Assembly: GCF_000349325.1 (NCBI RefSeq)
Contig: NC_020504.1
Coordinates: forward strand, 5,366,053-5,430,052
Origin: Streptomyces davaonensis JCM 4913
Lineage (GTDB): Bacteria > Actinomycetota > Actinomycetes > Streptomycetales > Streptomycetaceae
Direction: 5' to 3'
Length of the DNA: 64,000 nucleotides
The notes below the pieces were generated by a model. The model saw nothing but the letters and a program-made list of their open reading frames with translations, was not told the origin of the DNA and made no database searches. Shown here one piece after another: positions 18,792 to 28,510 of this stretch; positions within the stretch are counted from its first letter, which is position 1; the number at the start of each line of letters is the position of its first letter. Position numbers and translations under genes: made by a program.

Positions 18792-19278
18792 GGCCCCTCT
18801 GCTTCCCCAGGTCGGCATCGGCACCGACATCCACGCCTTCGAGGAGGGCCGCGAGCTGTGGTGCGCGGGCCTGAAGTGGGAGGGCGAGGGCCCGGGTCTC
18901 GCCGGGCACTCCGACGCCGACGTCGTCGCGCACGCCGCCTGCAACGCGCTCTTCTCCGCCGCCGGTCTCGGTGACCTGGGTCAGCACTTCGGCACGGGCC
19001 GCCCCGAGTGGTCGGGCGCCTCCGGAGTCGTACTCCTGACCGAGGCCGCGCGCATCGTCCGCGAGGCGGGCTTCGTCATCGGCAATATCGCGGTGCAGGT
19101 CGTCGGCCCCCGCCCGAAGATCGGCAAGCGGCGCGAGGAGGCCCAGAAGGTCCTGTCGGAGGCGGCGGGAGCACCGGTTTCGGTGTCGGGTGCGACGACG
19201 GACGGACTCGGCTTCCCCGGTAGGGGTGAAGGTCTGATGGCCGTGGCGACCGCGTTGGTGGCCCGAACCGCGGGCTGA
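18781..19278 (+). CDS. ispF: 2-C-methyl-D-erythritol 2,4-cyclodiphosphate synthase
   Basis: A 165-residue trimeric enzyme that forms MEcPP two steps after IspD. The zinc ligands sit in GTDIHAF and in the later [16 protein letters not shown] block. [17 protein letters not shown] and the closing [14 protein letters not shown] are family signatures. The ATG lies within the end of ispD (11-nt overlap). The frame-correct start excludes a long upstream extension that is merely ispD read out of frame. Confidence 0.96.
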   Translation: MASEAPLLPQVGIGTDIHAFEEGRELWCAGLKWEGEGPGLAGHSDADVVAHAACNALFSAAGLGDLGQHFGTGRPEWSGASGVVLLTEAARIVREAGFVIGNIAVQVVGPRPKIGKRREEAQKVLSEAAGAPVSVSGATTDGLGFPGRGEGLMAVATALVARTAG

Positions 19279-19331
19279 CCGTTATCCACAACCGTCGGAG
19301 GCATCGGCTTCCGCCTACTACCCTTGGACCC

Positions 19332-20732
19332 GTGACTATTCGCCTGTACGACACCAGCGCCCGGCAGATCCGTGACTTCGCCCCGCTCACGCCGGGTTGT
19401 GTCTCGATCTACCTGTGTGGCGCCACCGTGCAGGCGGCCCCGCACATCGGGCACATCCGGTCCGGGCTGAACTTCGACATCATGCGCCGCTGGTTCGAGT
19501 ACCGCGGCTACGACGTCACGTTCATCCGCAACGTCACCGACATCGACGACAAGATCATCACCAAGTCCGCGGACCAGAACCGCCCGTGGTGGTCGATCGG
19601 CTACGAGAACGAGCGCGCGTTCAACGACGGCTACACCGCCCTTGGGTGCCTGCCGCCGACGTACGAGCCGCGGGCCACCGGCCATGTCACCGAGATGGTC
19701 GAGATGATGCGCGGCCTGATCGAGCGCGGCCACGCCTACGAGGCCGACGGCAATGTCTACTTCGACGTGAAGTCCTTCCCGGAGTACCTGCGCCTGTCCA
19801 ACCAGGAGCTGGACAACCTGCTCCAGCCCTCCGGCGAGGGCGAGACCGGCAAGCGGGACTCCCGGGACTTCGCGATGTGGAAGTCGGCCAAGCCGGGCGA
19901 GCCGAGCTGGGAGACGCCGTGGGGCCGGGGACGGCCCGGCTGGCACCTGGAGTGCTCGGCGATGGCCCACAAGTACCTGGGCTCCGCCTTCGACATCCAC
20001 GGCGGCGGCCTGGACCTGATCTTCCCGCACCACGAGAACGAGATCGCCCAGGCCAAGGCCTACGGCGACGAGTTCGCCCGGTACTGGGTGCACAACGCCT
20101 GGGTCACCATGAGCGGCGAGAAGATGTCCAAGTCGCTCGGCAACTCCGTGCTGGTCAGCGAGATGGTCAAGCACTGGCGCCCCATCGTGCTGCGCTACTA
20201 CCTCGGCACCCCGCACTACCGCTCGATGATCGAGTACAGCGAGGACGCCCTGCGCGAGGCCGAGTCGGCGTTCGCGCGGATCGAGGGCTTCGTGCAGCGC
20301 GTGGTGGAGCTCGCCGGGCACCCGGTGGAGCCGGCCGCCGAGGTGCCGACCGCGTTCGCCGAGGCCATGGACGACGACCTGGGCGTCCCGCAGGCGCTCG
20401 CCGTCGTGCACACCACCGTCCGGCAGGGCAACTCGGCCCTCGCCGCCGACGACAAGGAAGCCGCCGTGGCCCGCCTCGCCGAGGTGCGCGCCATGCTCGG
20501 CGTCCTCGGCCTGGACCCGCTCGCCCCGCACTGGGCGGGCGAGAGCGACCGCGGCGAAGACCTGCACGGCGTCGTCGACAGCCTCGTACGCCTGGTGCTC
20601 GACCAGCGTGAGGCCGCGCGGGCCCGTAAGGACTGGGCCACCGCGGACGCCATCCGGGACCAGCTCGGACAGGCCGGACTGGTCATCGAGGACAGCCCGC
20701 AGGGGCCGCGCTGGAGCCTCGGCGCGCGCTGA
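19332..20732 (+). CDS. cysS: Cysteinyl-tRNA synthetase
   Basis: A 466-residue class I synthetase charging tRNA-Cys. Seen are the zinc-binding Cys in IYLCGATV, the HIGH motif in [10 protein letters not shown], further zinc ligands in [14 protein letters not shown] and HHENEIAQ, and the KMSKS loop as [10 protein letters not shown]. The C-terminal helical bundle and the [28 protein letters not shown] tail are typical. GTG start, 54 nt after ispF. The paralogue MshC also has a cysteine-activating fold, but the full-length C-terminal tRNA-binding domain favours CysS. Confidence 0.95.
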   Translation: MTIRLYDTSARQIRDFAPLTPGCVSIYLCGATVQAAPHIGHIRSGLNFDIMRRWFEYRGYDVTFIRNVTDIDDKIITKSADQNRPWWSIGYENERAFNDGYTALGCLPPTYEPRATGHVTEMVEMMRGLIERGHAYEADGNVYFDVKSFPEYLRLSNQELDNLLQPSGEGETGKRDSRDFAMWKSAKPGEPSWETPWGRGRPGWHLECSAMAHKYLGSAFDIHGGGLDLIFPHHENEIAQAKAYGDEFARYWVHNAWVTMSGEKMSKSLGNSVLVSEMVKHWRPIVLRYYLGTPHYRSMIEYSEDALREAESAFARIEGFVQRVVELAGHPVEPAAEVPTAFAEAMDDDLGVPQALAVVHTTVRQGNSALAADDKEAAVARLAEVRAMLGVLGLDPLAPHWAGESDRGEDLHGVVDSLVRLVLDQREAARARKDWATADAIRDQLGQAGLVIEDSPQGPRWSLGAR

Positions 20733-20830
20733 ACGCAGTGATCGATTGTGCCGCCCGGCCGTCCGGGCGGCACACTGCATAGACGTACGCCCTTTTTTGG
20801 GTTCACCGCTACACAGAGAACAGGTAGGTC

Positions 20831-21772
20831 ATGGCCGCGAACAACCGCCGCATGTCCGGCAAGAAGGGCGCGCAGGTCGGCAGTGGCGGCCAGCGGCGCC
20901 GGGGCCTGGAGGGCAAGGGGCCGACGCCGCCCGCCGAGATGCGCAAGGGGCACAAGAAGAACCGCATCGCCACCGCCAAGGCCAAGCAGGTCCAGCGCCG
21001 TCCGGTGGCCCGTGGCAGGGGCGGCAAGGGCACGTCCGAGCTGGTCGTCGGGCGCAACCCGGTCGTCGAGGCGCTGCGTGAGGGCGTGCCCGCGAACACG
21101 CTGTACGTCCAGCAGTTCATCGACAACGACGAGCGGGTGCGCGAGGCGCTCCAGCTCGCGGCCGAGCGCGGTGGCATCAACCTCATGGAGGCCCCGCGTC
21201 CCGAGCTGGACCGGATGACCAACGGCCTCAACCACCAGGGCCTGGTCCTCCAGGTCCCGCCGTACGAGTACGCCCACCCCGAGGATCTCGCCGTCGCCGC
21301 CGCCGACGAGGGCGCGGACCCGCTCATCGTCGCCCTGGACGGGGTCACCGACCCGCGCAACCTCGGCGCCGTCGTCCGCTCCGTCTCCGCCTTCGGCGGC
21401 CACGGTGTCGTCGTCCCCGAGCGCCGCGCGGCCGGCATGACCGCCGGTGCCTGGAAGACCTCCGCCGGTACGGCGGCCCGCACGCCGGTCGCCCGTGCCA
21501 CCAACCTCACCCGTGCGCTGGAGCAGTACAAGAAGGCCGGGATCGTGGTCGTCGGTCTCGCGGCCGACGGCGAGGTCGAACTCGGCGATCTCGAGGCCCT
21601 CGGCGGCCCCGTCGTCGTCGTGGTCGGCAGCGAGGGCAAGGGCCTGTCCCGACTGGTCGGCGAGACCTGCGACTTCCGCGTCCGCATCCCGATGCCGGGT
21701 GGTGCCGAGTCGCTGAACGCCGGTGTGGCGGCGGGGATCGTGCTGTACGAGGCGGCGCGGCGACGCGCCTGA
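20831..21772 (+). CDS. rlmB: 23S rRNA 2'-O-methyltransferase RlmB-type (SpoU/TrmH family)
   Basis: A 313-residue SPOUT methyltransferase. A basic Gly/Lys/Arg-rich N-terminus of ~65 residues probably binds RNA. It is followed by the substrate-binding domain ([25 protein letters not shown]) and the knotted SAM domain with [43 protein letters not shown] and the closing [25 protein letters not shown]. It methylates the ribose of a 23S rRNA guanosine by family analogy. The position behind cysS is conserved in actinobacteria. Confidence 0.93.
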   Translation: MAANNRRMSGKKGAQVGSGGQRRRGLEGKGPTPPAEMRKGHKKNRIATAKAKQVQRRPVARGRGGKGTSELVVGRNPVVEALREGVPANTLYVQQFIDNDERVREALQLAAERGGINLMEAPRPELDRMTNGLNHQGLVLQVPPYEYAHPEDLAVAAADEGADPLIVALDGVTDPRNLGAVVRSVSAFGGHGVVVPERRAAGMTAGAWKTSAGTAARTPVARATNLTRALEQYKKAGIVVVGLAADGEVELGDLEALGGPVVVVVGSEGKGLSRLVGETCDFRVRIPMPGGAESLNAGVAAGIVLYEAARRRA

Positions 21773-21889
21773 ACGCGCGTCCGGCGCCTCACCCGTACGG
21801 GGTAATCCGGTCGTTCAGGGCAAGCTTGACGCGGTCCGGACAGATCCGGCAGGTCAAAGCAGTGTCCTAAACACACGTCACTCTGTTAG

Positions 21890-23533
21890 ATGAGTGTGGA
21901 CACCAGAACACCCCGCACACCCACGGGGGACCGCTCGTCGGGATTCGACGACGCTCCCGCGCTGAGCATGGTGAAGGTGCCGAGCGATCCGGCGCAGATC
22001 ATCGTCAATCACGCCAGTTTCCGCGTGCAGTTGGGCGCGTCGACGAGACGCAGCCAATCGCCGCGGATCGCACGGCACTTGAGCGCCACCGAGGGCACCC
22101 CCCGCGTCCCGGCGGCCGGTGCCGCGGGCAGCGGCCGCCGTCGGCCCGTCGTCTGGAGCGGCAGGTCCGCGCCCGACGACACCGGCGCCCACCGGCTGCT
22201 CCAGGCGGTGCGGGGCGCCGGCGTCGGCCATGCCGAGGAACCGGCCGACGCGGGCGCCACCCAGGTCATCCCGCGCGTCGGCGTCAACGACGGCTACGGC
22301 GGGGACAGTTACGACGCCCTCGCGCAGACCGTGGAGACCCCCGTCGTCGGCGCCCAGCGCACCCCGCCCGACGGCGACGGCACCCGGCTGCTGCCCGACA
22401 TGCGCCAGGTCGGCAGCGCCTACGACGAGGAACTCGACTACGACGACCGGGAGTTCGCGGAGCCAGGCTTCGCGGACCCGGACTTCGCGGACCCGGACGA
22501 GGGTGCGCGGTCCCGGCGTCACGCGGACGACCCCTCGCGGCACGCCTACTACCCGGGCCGCCGCATGAACCTGGGCGTCGTCCTCCTCCCGCTGCGCATC
22601 TTCCTCGGCTTCATCTCCATCTACGCCGGCATGGGCAAGCTCTGCGACCCCGTCTACTTCGACGGCGGCAAGCGCGGCTCGATGGTGAAGTGGCTCAACA
22701 CCCTGCACCCGTGGGAAGTCGCAGAGCCGCTGCGCCAGTTCGCCCTGGAGCACCCCGTCGGCTCCGGCCTGCTGATCGCCTTCTTCCAGGTCATCGTGGG
22801 CGTCCTCACGATCCTGGGCTGCTGGCAGCGGGTCGCCGCCGTGGTCGGCGCGCTGCTCTCGGCCGCGCTGCTCATCACCGTCAGCTGGAAGAGCGTCCCC
22901 GTCTACGACGCCCCCGACATCATCTATCTGGCCGCCTGGTCCCCGCTGATCATCGCGGGCGCCCCCGTCTACTCCATCGACGGCCGCCTCGCGGGCAGCG
23001 CCTGGCGCCGCCTCGGACCGCGCGCCGACATCTGGGACCTGCGCCGCTACGTCCTGCGCCGCGGTGCCCTGATCACCGCGATCGTCACCGGGCTGACCCT
23101 GCTGATCGGTTCGCTGCTCGGCGGCGCCGTCCGCGACGCCGACCGCGTGGTCGTCCCCGGCCCCGGCGAGGCCCCGCGCAACGAACTCCCCGGCTCCCCG
23201 CTCCCCTCCGAGCCCGGCGAGCGCCGGGAGCGCACCCCGTCGGCGTCCACCTCCCCGACCCAGGGCGCCACGTCGGCGGCCCCCACGGCAGGCGCCGCCA
23301 CGACTCCGGGCGCCGCCCAGGGCGCCACCACGGCGGGCACGCCCAGCGAGACCCAGGGCACCGCGGGCCAGGCCCCGCCGCCCCAGCAGACCACCCCGGT
23401 GGAGGAGGCCCCCAGCACCAGCGCGGGCCCGACCTCGGGCGGCACCACCGGCGGCGACAGCACGCCGGGCGGCACGGGAGGCGGAGGATCCACCTCCGGT
23501 GAACCGGGCCTGGTAGGCGGCCTGTTGGGGTAG
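21890..23533 (+). CDS. DoxX-family membrane protein with long disordered tails
   Basis: A 547-residue protein. The first ~220 residues are hydrophilic and look disordered, rich in Asp/Arg/Gly and ending in repeated ADPDF units. Residues about 225-400 form a DoxX unit of four membrane helices (LGVVLLPLRIFLGFISIYAGMGKL, then GSGLLIAFFQVIVGVLTILG). A further helix is near 400. The final ~130 residues are Ser/Thr/Pro/Gly-rich and probably outside the cell. DoxX proteins act in thiol/redox membrane complexes in mycobacteria; here the role is unknown. A later start would shorten the disordered N-terminus. Confidence 0.85.
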   Translation: MSVDTRTPRTPTGDRSSGFDDAPALSMVKVPSDPAQIIVNHASFRVQLGASTRRSQSPRIARHLSATEGTPRVPAAGAAGSGRRRPVVWSGRSAPDDTGAHRLLQAVRGAGVGHAEEPADAGATQVIPRVGVNDGYGGDSYDALAQTVETPVVGAQRTPPDGDGTRLLPDMRQVGSAYDEELDYDDREFAEPGFADPDFADPDEGARSRRHADDPSRHAYYPGRRMNLGVVLLPLRIFLGFISIYAGMGKLCDPVYFDGGKRGSMVKWLNTLHPWEVAEPLRQFALEHPVGSGLLIAFFQVIVGVLTILGCWQRVAAVVGALLSAALLITVSWKSVPVYDAPDIIYLAAWSPLIIAGAPVYSIDGRLAGSAWRRLGPRADIWDLRRYVLRRGALITAIVTGLTLLIGSLLGGAVRDADRVVVPGPGEAPRNELPGSPLPSEPGERRERTPSASTSPTQGATSAAPTAGAATTPGAAQGATTAGTPSETQGTAGQAPPPQQTTPVEEAPSTSAGPTSGGTTGGDSTPGGTGGGGSTSGEPGLVGGLLG

Positions 23534-23590
23534 ATGGGCCGGTGGGCGGGATTCTGGGTTAGCCCACCGGCAGTAACAACCAAACCCATG

Positions 23591-23622
23591 GTTCCCCGCG
23601 CTCCTTCAGGGGCGCGGGGCTC
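23591..23622. repeat. Streptomyces GC-rich palindromic element (copy 1)
   Basis: GTTCCCCGCGCTCC-TTCA-GGGGCGCGGGGC: a near-perfect hairpin of the widespread Streptomyces CCCCGCGCCCC palindrome family. It lies between two convergent genes and may also terminate transcription. Confidence 0.65.
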
Positions 23623-23675
23623 TGTTTGATGCGCGGCTCCGCCGCGTGGGCGCGCTCAGCCCCCACTCAGCCGCT

Positions 23676-24407
23676 CTATGACCGAAGAGCAGACAGCTCC
23701 TTGGCAGCCTCGGTCAGATCCTTCGCCGTATCGATGGCCCGCCAATACGCACCCTGAGGAATCGGGAATCCCGCAAGCCGGTGCTCCCGGGCCAGCCGCG
23801 GAAACGTCGTCCGCTCATGGTCCCCCCGCTCCGGGAGCATCGCCGCGAACTCGGCGGAGAAGACGTACACACCCGCATTGATCTCGTACGTCGTCGGCGG
23901 CGCCTCGATGAAGTCCGTGACGTGTCCGAAGCCGTCCGTCTGCACGGCGCCCCAGGGGATCCGCGGCCGGGCCAGCGCGAGGGTCGCGACGGCGTCGCGC
24001 TCGGTGTGGAAGTCGGCCATGTCGCGCAGCGAGAACCGGGTCCAGATGTCGCCGTTCGTGGCGTACCAGGGGCGGTCGGGGTGCGGCAGATGCGCGGCGG
24101 CGTACTTGAGGCCGCCGCCGCGGCCGAGGGGCTCGGTCTCCACGACCGTGGTGACCTGGACCGGGAGGTCCGCCTGGGCCAGCCAGTCCTTGAGGACGTC
24201 CGCGAGGTGGCCGCAGCTGACGACGACGTCGGTCACGCCCTCTTCCGCGAGCCAGGCGATCTGATGGCCGATGATCGGCGTGCCCGTGCCGGGGATTTCG
24301 ACCATGGGCTTGGGGCGGTCGTCGGTGTACGGGCGCAGGCGGGAGCCTTGGCCGCCGGCCAGGATGACGGCTTGGGTGGGGCGGGAGGCGGCGCGGGGAT
24401 CGGTCAT
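23676..24407 (-). CDS. Sugar-phosphate nucleotidyltransferase
   Basis: A 243-residue GT-A-fold nucleotidyltransferase. The nucleotide-binding signature AVILAGGQGSRLRPYTDDRPKPMVEI is intact, followed by GRGGGLKYAAAHLP and a metal-binding Asp in ATNGDIWTRF. It probably makes an NDP-sugar from a sugar 1-phosphate (mannose-1-P guanylyl- or glucose-1-P thymidylyl-like). The C-terminus is short with no left-handed beta-helix, so no acyltransferase activity is expected. No pathway genes are adjacent. Confidence 0.88.
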   Translation of the reverse strand: MTDPRAASRPTQAVILAGGQGSRLRPYTDDRPKPMVEIPGTGTPIIGHQIAWLAEEGVTDVVVSCGHLADVLKDWLAQADLPVQVTTVVETEPLGRGGGLKYAAAHLPHPDRPWYATNGDIWTRFSLRDMADFHTERDAVATLALARPRIPWGAVQTDGFGHVTDFIEAPPTTYEINAGVYVFSAEFAAMLPERGDHERTTFPRLAREHRLAGFPIPQGAYWRAIDTAKDLTEAAKELSALRS

Positions 24408-24520
24408 GGGGCGAACTGTATGTGGCCGCTGCGCCTACTGGGGTGGGGGGTGCCTCATGCTGTGCGGGTGCGGCGCCGTCGTGGCTGGTCGCGCCCACGC
24501 GGCGGAGCCGCAAATCAAAT

Positions 24521-24545
24521 AGAGCCCCGCGCCCCTGGGGGGCCT
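24521..24545. repeat. Streptomyces GC-rich palindromic element (copy 2, half-site)
   Basis: AGAGCCCCGCGCCCCTGGGGGGCC resembles the left half of the same repeat family seen at 23,591 and 56,783, directly next to a longer perfect hairpin. Confidence 0.5.
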
Positions 24546-24551
24546 GCGGCC

Positions 24552-24579
24552 CCCGGGCCCCCTGCCCAGGGGGCCCGGG
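24552..24579 (-). terminator. Terminator hairpin after the 24.6-25.0 kb gene
   Basis: A perfect inverted repeat with 11-nt arms (CCCGGGCCCCC) and a six-base loop, 10 nt beyond the stop of the minus-strand gene that ends at 24,589. Confidence 0.7.
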
Positions 24580-24588
24580 ACGGCTGCG

Positions 24589-25044
24589 TCAGTTGTGGGC
24601 CGCTGCCACGCCCGTCGCGAACGCTGTGTCGCAGACCGGGCGGGCGTAGGACTGGGCGCGGGTCGGGCCGTAGACGCGGACCGCTGCTCGGCCGAGGGCG
24701 CGGGCGATGGAGGCGCAGTGGCGGGCGAGAGAGGGGCGCTCGTCCACGGCCTGCTGGAGGTGGGTGAGCGCGACGCCCGGGTTCTTCCGGGTGAGCTCGG
24801 CGATCAGCTGGTCGCGCAGCACGTCCTGCGGGGCGCGGGAGACCGAGCCGGGCTTGGCGTCCGACACCGAGGCGTCCGATGCCGTGAGCACCGAGTTCGC
24901 GGGGTTCCCCGACCAGTTGACCCGGGTGACCGCGAGGGTCCCGGAGAGCACCAGGACGACGGGCAGGACGAGGGCGAGCGAGCGGCCGATCCGGCGGGCG
25001 GGGCCCTGGCCGCGTCGCGTCTGTTGGTTAGTGGAGTGCTTCAC
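24589..25044 (-). CDS. Membrane-anchored or secreted protein of unknown function
   Basis: A 151-residue protein. A basic N-terminus (QTRRGQGPARRIGRS) is followed by one hydrophobic segment (about 22-41), either a signal anchor or a signal peptide. The rest is a small soluble domain with two Cys (about positions 110 and 138) that could form a disulfide outside the cell. Codon use is typical of the genome and the gene has its own terminator. I do not recognise the family. Confidence 0.7.
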   Translation of the reverse strand: MKHSTNQQTRRGQGPARRIGRSLALVLPVVLVLSGTLAVTRVNWSGNPANSVLTASDASVSDAKPGSVSRAPQDVLRDQLIAELTRKNPGVALTHLQQAVDERPSLARHCASIARALGRAAVRVYGPTRAQSYARPVCDTAFATGVAAAHN

Positions 25045-25185
25045 GCGAGTGAGGGTAGCGCCCGGTAATGATTTGGCGACATTTAGTCACCGGTTCGGGG
25101 GATGAAGTCGTGCCCCTTTTTGGGTAGAGGGTTGACGCTCACTGCTCGAAATGGGCGATATGCCGGGGTATTTGTCGACAACAAA

Positions 25186-25215
25186 AAGGGCCCCGCAGCG
25201 GTCTGCGGGGCCCTT
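25186..25215 (-). terminator. Rho-independent terminator of msiK
   Basis: A perfect stem with 13-nt arms (AAGGGCCCCGCAG) and a 4-nt loop. Read in the msiK direction it is followed by TTTTTG, 35 nt after the stop. One of the clearest intrinsic terminators in the window. Confidence 0.9.
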
Positions 25216-25249
25216 CTCGTCAACCTGGGTGATTCACCCGGTTCGTACC

Positions 25250-26386
<1,137 letters not shown>

Positions 26387-26591
26387 GGTGATGGGCCCCC
26401 TTCTACCGGCAGGAACGTGCCGGACGATCCGTTGTAGGAAGGTGGTGGTGTAGTCCATGTGAGTGGACTGACCTCGGACGGTACCTGGCGTTCACCTGCT
26501 CTGTCAGCACCCGGACCCCTGTGAACTTCGCGGAAATTTTCGACAGGGGCACGCCGGGTCGTGGGTACACTGCACGGGCACGTGCGTGCAC

Positions 26592-26665
26592 GCCTCCTTA
26601 GCTCAGCTGGTCAGAGCGCCGCTCTTGTAAAGCGAAGGTCGTCGGTTCGAATCCGACAGGGGGCT
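26592..26665 (+). tRNA. tRNA-Thr (anticodon TGT)
   Basis: A 74-nt cloverleaf. The acceptor stem GCCTCCT pairs with AGGGGGC (one T-G pair), the D arm is TAGCTCAGCTGGT, the anticodon loop is CTTGTAA, and the T arm is GTCGGTTCGAATCCGAC. No encoded CCA. Discriminator base T. It marks the left border of the accessory island. Confidence 0.96.
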
Positions 26666-26759
26666 CTCTCTTCCTTTCCCGAGGGCCCTGCCACGGCACC
26701 CCCTGCGGCCGTACCCTGGTCGGCACAACGGAACCGCGCCGGCTTGGGGAGGTCACGGG

Positions 26760-28226
26760 GTGAGAGGTCCGGAACGGGTCCGCAATGAATTGGCCGTGGC
26801 CATCGTGGACGCGCTTCAGGAGTCGGCGACGGTCAGGCAGACGAGCAGCCGCGAGTTATGGCGGGAGATGCTCGCCAGTGAGCTGGGCGCGCCGGTGGAG
26901 CCGTTCGGCGGTGACCGGCTGCGGCCCTGGCTGCTCCAGGTCGTCAAGGCGTGCATGGCGGTCGGTGACGGCGCCGCCTGTCTGGTGCGCTCGCTCGAGT
27001 ACGTGGAGCAGGAGTCGGCGACAGTAGCCGCGTTATGGCCGCTCGTGGACGAGGTGGAGGCGGTCGACTTCTTCGACAGTGCCGACCTCGGCCACCTACG
27101 GCCGGTCCTGGAATCCCTGCGCACCATCGAGCTGGCGTCGATGGCACGGCGCGCGAGCCGCTCCCGGGTCCAGGAGCTGCCCCGCTGGTGCCAGACCGGC
27201 TGGCAGGTCTTCCTGCGTCTTGCGGGCCAGAACACCCCACCCGGCGAGCTGCCGCCCAGCATGGCCTTCGTGGCACTGGCCGCCGACCGGTTCGTGGAGG
27301 AGGGCTGGATGGAGGCCGCGGAAGGGCTGCGCCGGTTCAATCGCGGCCAGTCCCAGCGGCTGGGTCTTGAGGGCCTGCTGGGCGAGTGGCAGCACTCGGA
27401 GCTGCCGCAGCCCGCGCCCTCGGTGGTGCCCGCGTATCTGATGATCCAGTTCGAGCCGGACCGCAATGAGGACGGCCGCTACTACCTCACCCACTGGCGC
27501 CAGTCCGACTCCACGGGCTGGCACCCGGTGCGCGGCGAGACCGTCCACCTGTGCCGCGACGAACTGCCGGGCGCGGTGGAGCGGCTGATCGAGGAGTCCG
27601 AGGCGCGCTGGGCCGATCTGCGCCAGCCGGTCATCCTGGAATTCGTGTTGCCTTGGGAACTGCTCAATGAGCCGGTCGAGTGGTGGTCGAAAGATTCCGG
27701 TCATCTCGATCCGACCCCTTTGGCCATGGACTATCCCGTTCTGATCCGCTCGCTGGAGCGGCTTCAGCGCGCCGCCTGGCACCGGCCCTGGCACGCCAAG
27801 TGGCGGCAGTTGAAGGAGCGCCCGGCCGACAGCCAGCCGCACTGGAGCCGGCCGGGCGAGGACGGGGCGTACTTCTTCCATCTGGAGCGGGAGCTTAAGG
27901 AGGACGGGCACGCCGTGTGCCTGGTGCTCAGCGAGCCGCCGGGCGACGACTCGGGCACCGGGCGCCGTGAAGTGCTGGCCGGGCTGCGGGCCGGGGTGCC
28001 CGCGATGATCTGGCACCGCTCGGACTGCTCCGACCCGCACTTCCAGGACGCGATCAGCGAGATCCTCCAGGACCGGGGGCTCGGCTCGCTCGCGGAGAGC
28101 GTCGGCAAATGGCGCAATGACGCGCTCGCGCTCGGACCCGAGGGCTGGGACGGCCACGTCGGGCGTCATCTGGCCATCCTTCTGGACGACCCCGAGCGCA
28201 AGCCGGGCCCCCCGGGGCCGGTGTAG
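26760..28226 (+). CDS. EAD/VMAP-C conflict-system protein
   Basis: A 488-residue protein. Residues about 5-95 are an all-helical effector-associated domain (RVRNELAVAIVDALQE ... LLQVVKACMAVGDGAACLVRSLEYVEQES). Its pattern matches the EAD at the C-terminus of the protease-like protein at 34.7 kb. From about 215 on is a VMAP-C (vWA-MoxR-associated protein C-terminal) domain with VILEFVLPWELLNEPVEWW and YPVLIRSLERLQRAAWH. VMAP proteins are adaptor/effector hubs of NTPase-driven conflict systems. The GTG start follows GGGGAGG. Two TTA codons (26,856 and 27,033) suggest bldA dependence. The next large gene follows on the same strand. The biochemical role is unknown. Confidence 0.82.
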   Translation: MRGPERVRNELAVAIVDALQESATVRQTSSRELWREMLASELGAPVEPFGGDRLRPWLLQVVKACMAVGDGAACLVRSLEYVEQESATVAALWPLVDEVEAVDFFDSADLGHLRPVLESLRTIELASMARRASRSRVQELPRWCQTGWQVFLRLAGQNTPPGELPPSMAFVALAADRFVEEGWMEAAEGLRRFNRGQSQRLGLEGLLGEWQHSELPQPAPSVVPAYLMIQFEPDRNEDGRYYLTHWRQSDSTGWHPVRGETVHLCRDELPGAVERLIEESEARWADLRQPVILEFVLPWELLNEPVEWWSKDSGHLDPTPLAMDYPVLIRSLERLQRAAWHRPWHAKWRQLKERPADSQPHWSRPGEDGAYFFHLERELKEDGHAVCLVLSEPPGDDSGTGRREVLAGLRAGVPAMIWHRSDCSDPHFQDAISEILQDRGLGSLAESVGKWRNDALALGPEGWDGHVGRHLAILLDDPERKPGPPGPV

Positions 28227-28510
28227 CGGCGATGACTTCGCAGAGCGCGGCGCGAGGCATGCCCGGGCGCCTGTTGCGGCCCGGCGGCGGCTTCTTGTCG
28301 ATACGCGCAGGAGAGTGGCAGACGGCCTTGCGGGCGGCAGTGGGCGGTGCCACGCTGGACGCGAGAAGAGCCGGCGTGCTCGACACCCCAGGGGGGCGCG
28401 TTCCATCCGCTGTTCCTTCACCCTCCGATCTACTGTCCAGTTTGTACTCCCGCCCCCCGTGGCCTGCCGTCTTGCACTGTATGCAGACCACTGCCAGGCT
28501 TGGCACGTGG

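Noticed and set aside
18981..20780. A 599-codon minus-strand open frame opposite ispF-cysS
   Set aside because: Opposite genes with HIGH and KMSKS motifs; composition is that of a high-GC antisense frame.
26592..26665. An att site or duplicated tRNA 3' end bounding an integrated element
   Set aside because: No second copy of the tRNA 3' sequence and no integrase were seen in the window.
28232..28510. N-terminal extension of the fusion protein to 28,232
   Set aside because: The frame is open, but codon use (AGA, AGT, ATA, CTA) is unlike the rest, no ribosome site precedes it, and no domain begins there. It remains possible, so the start is flagged as uncertain.
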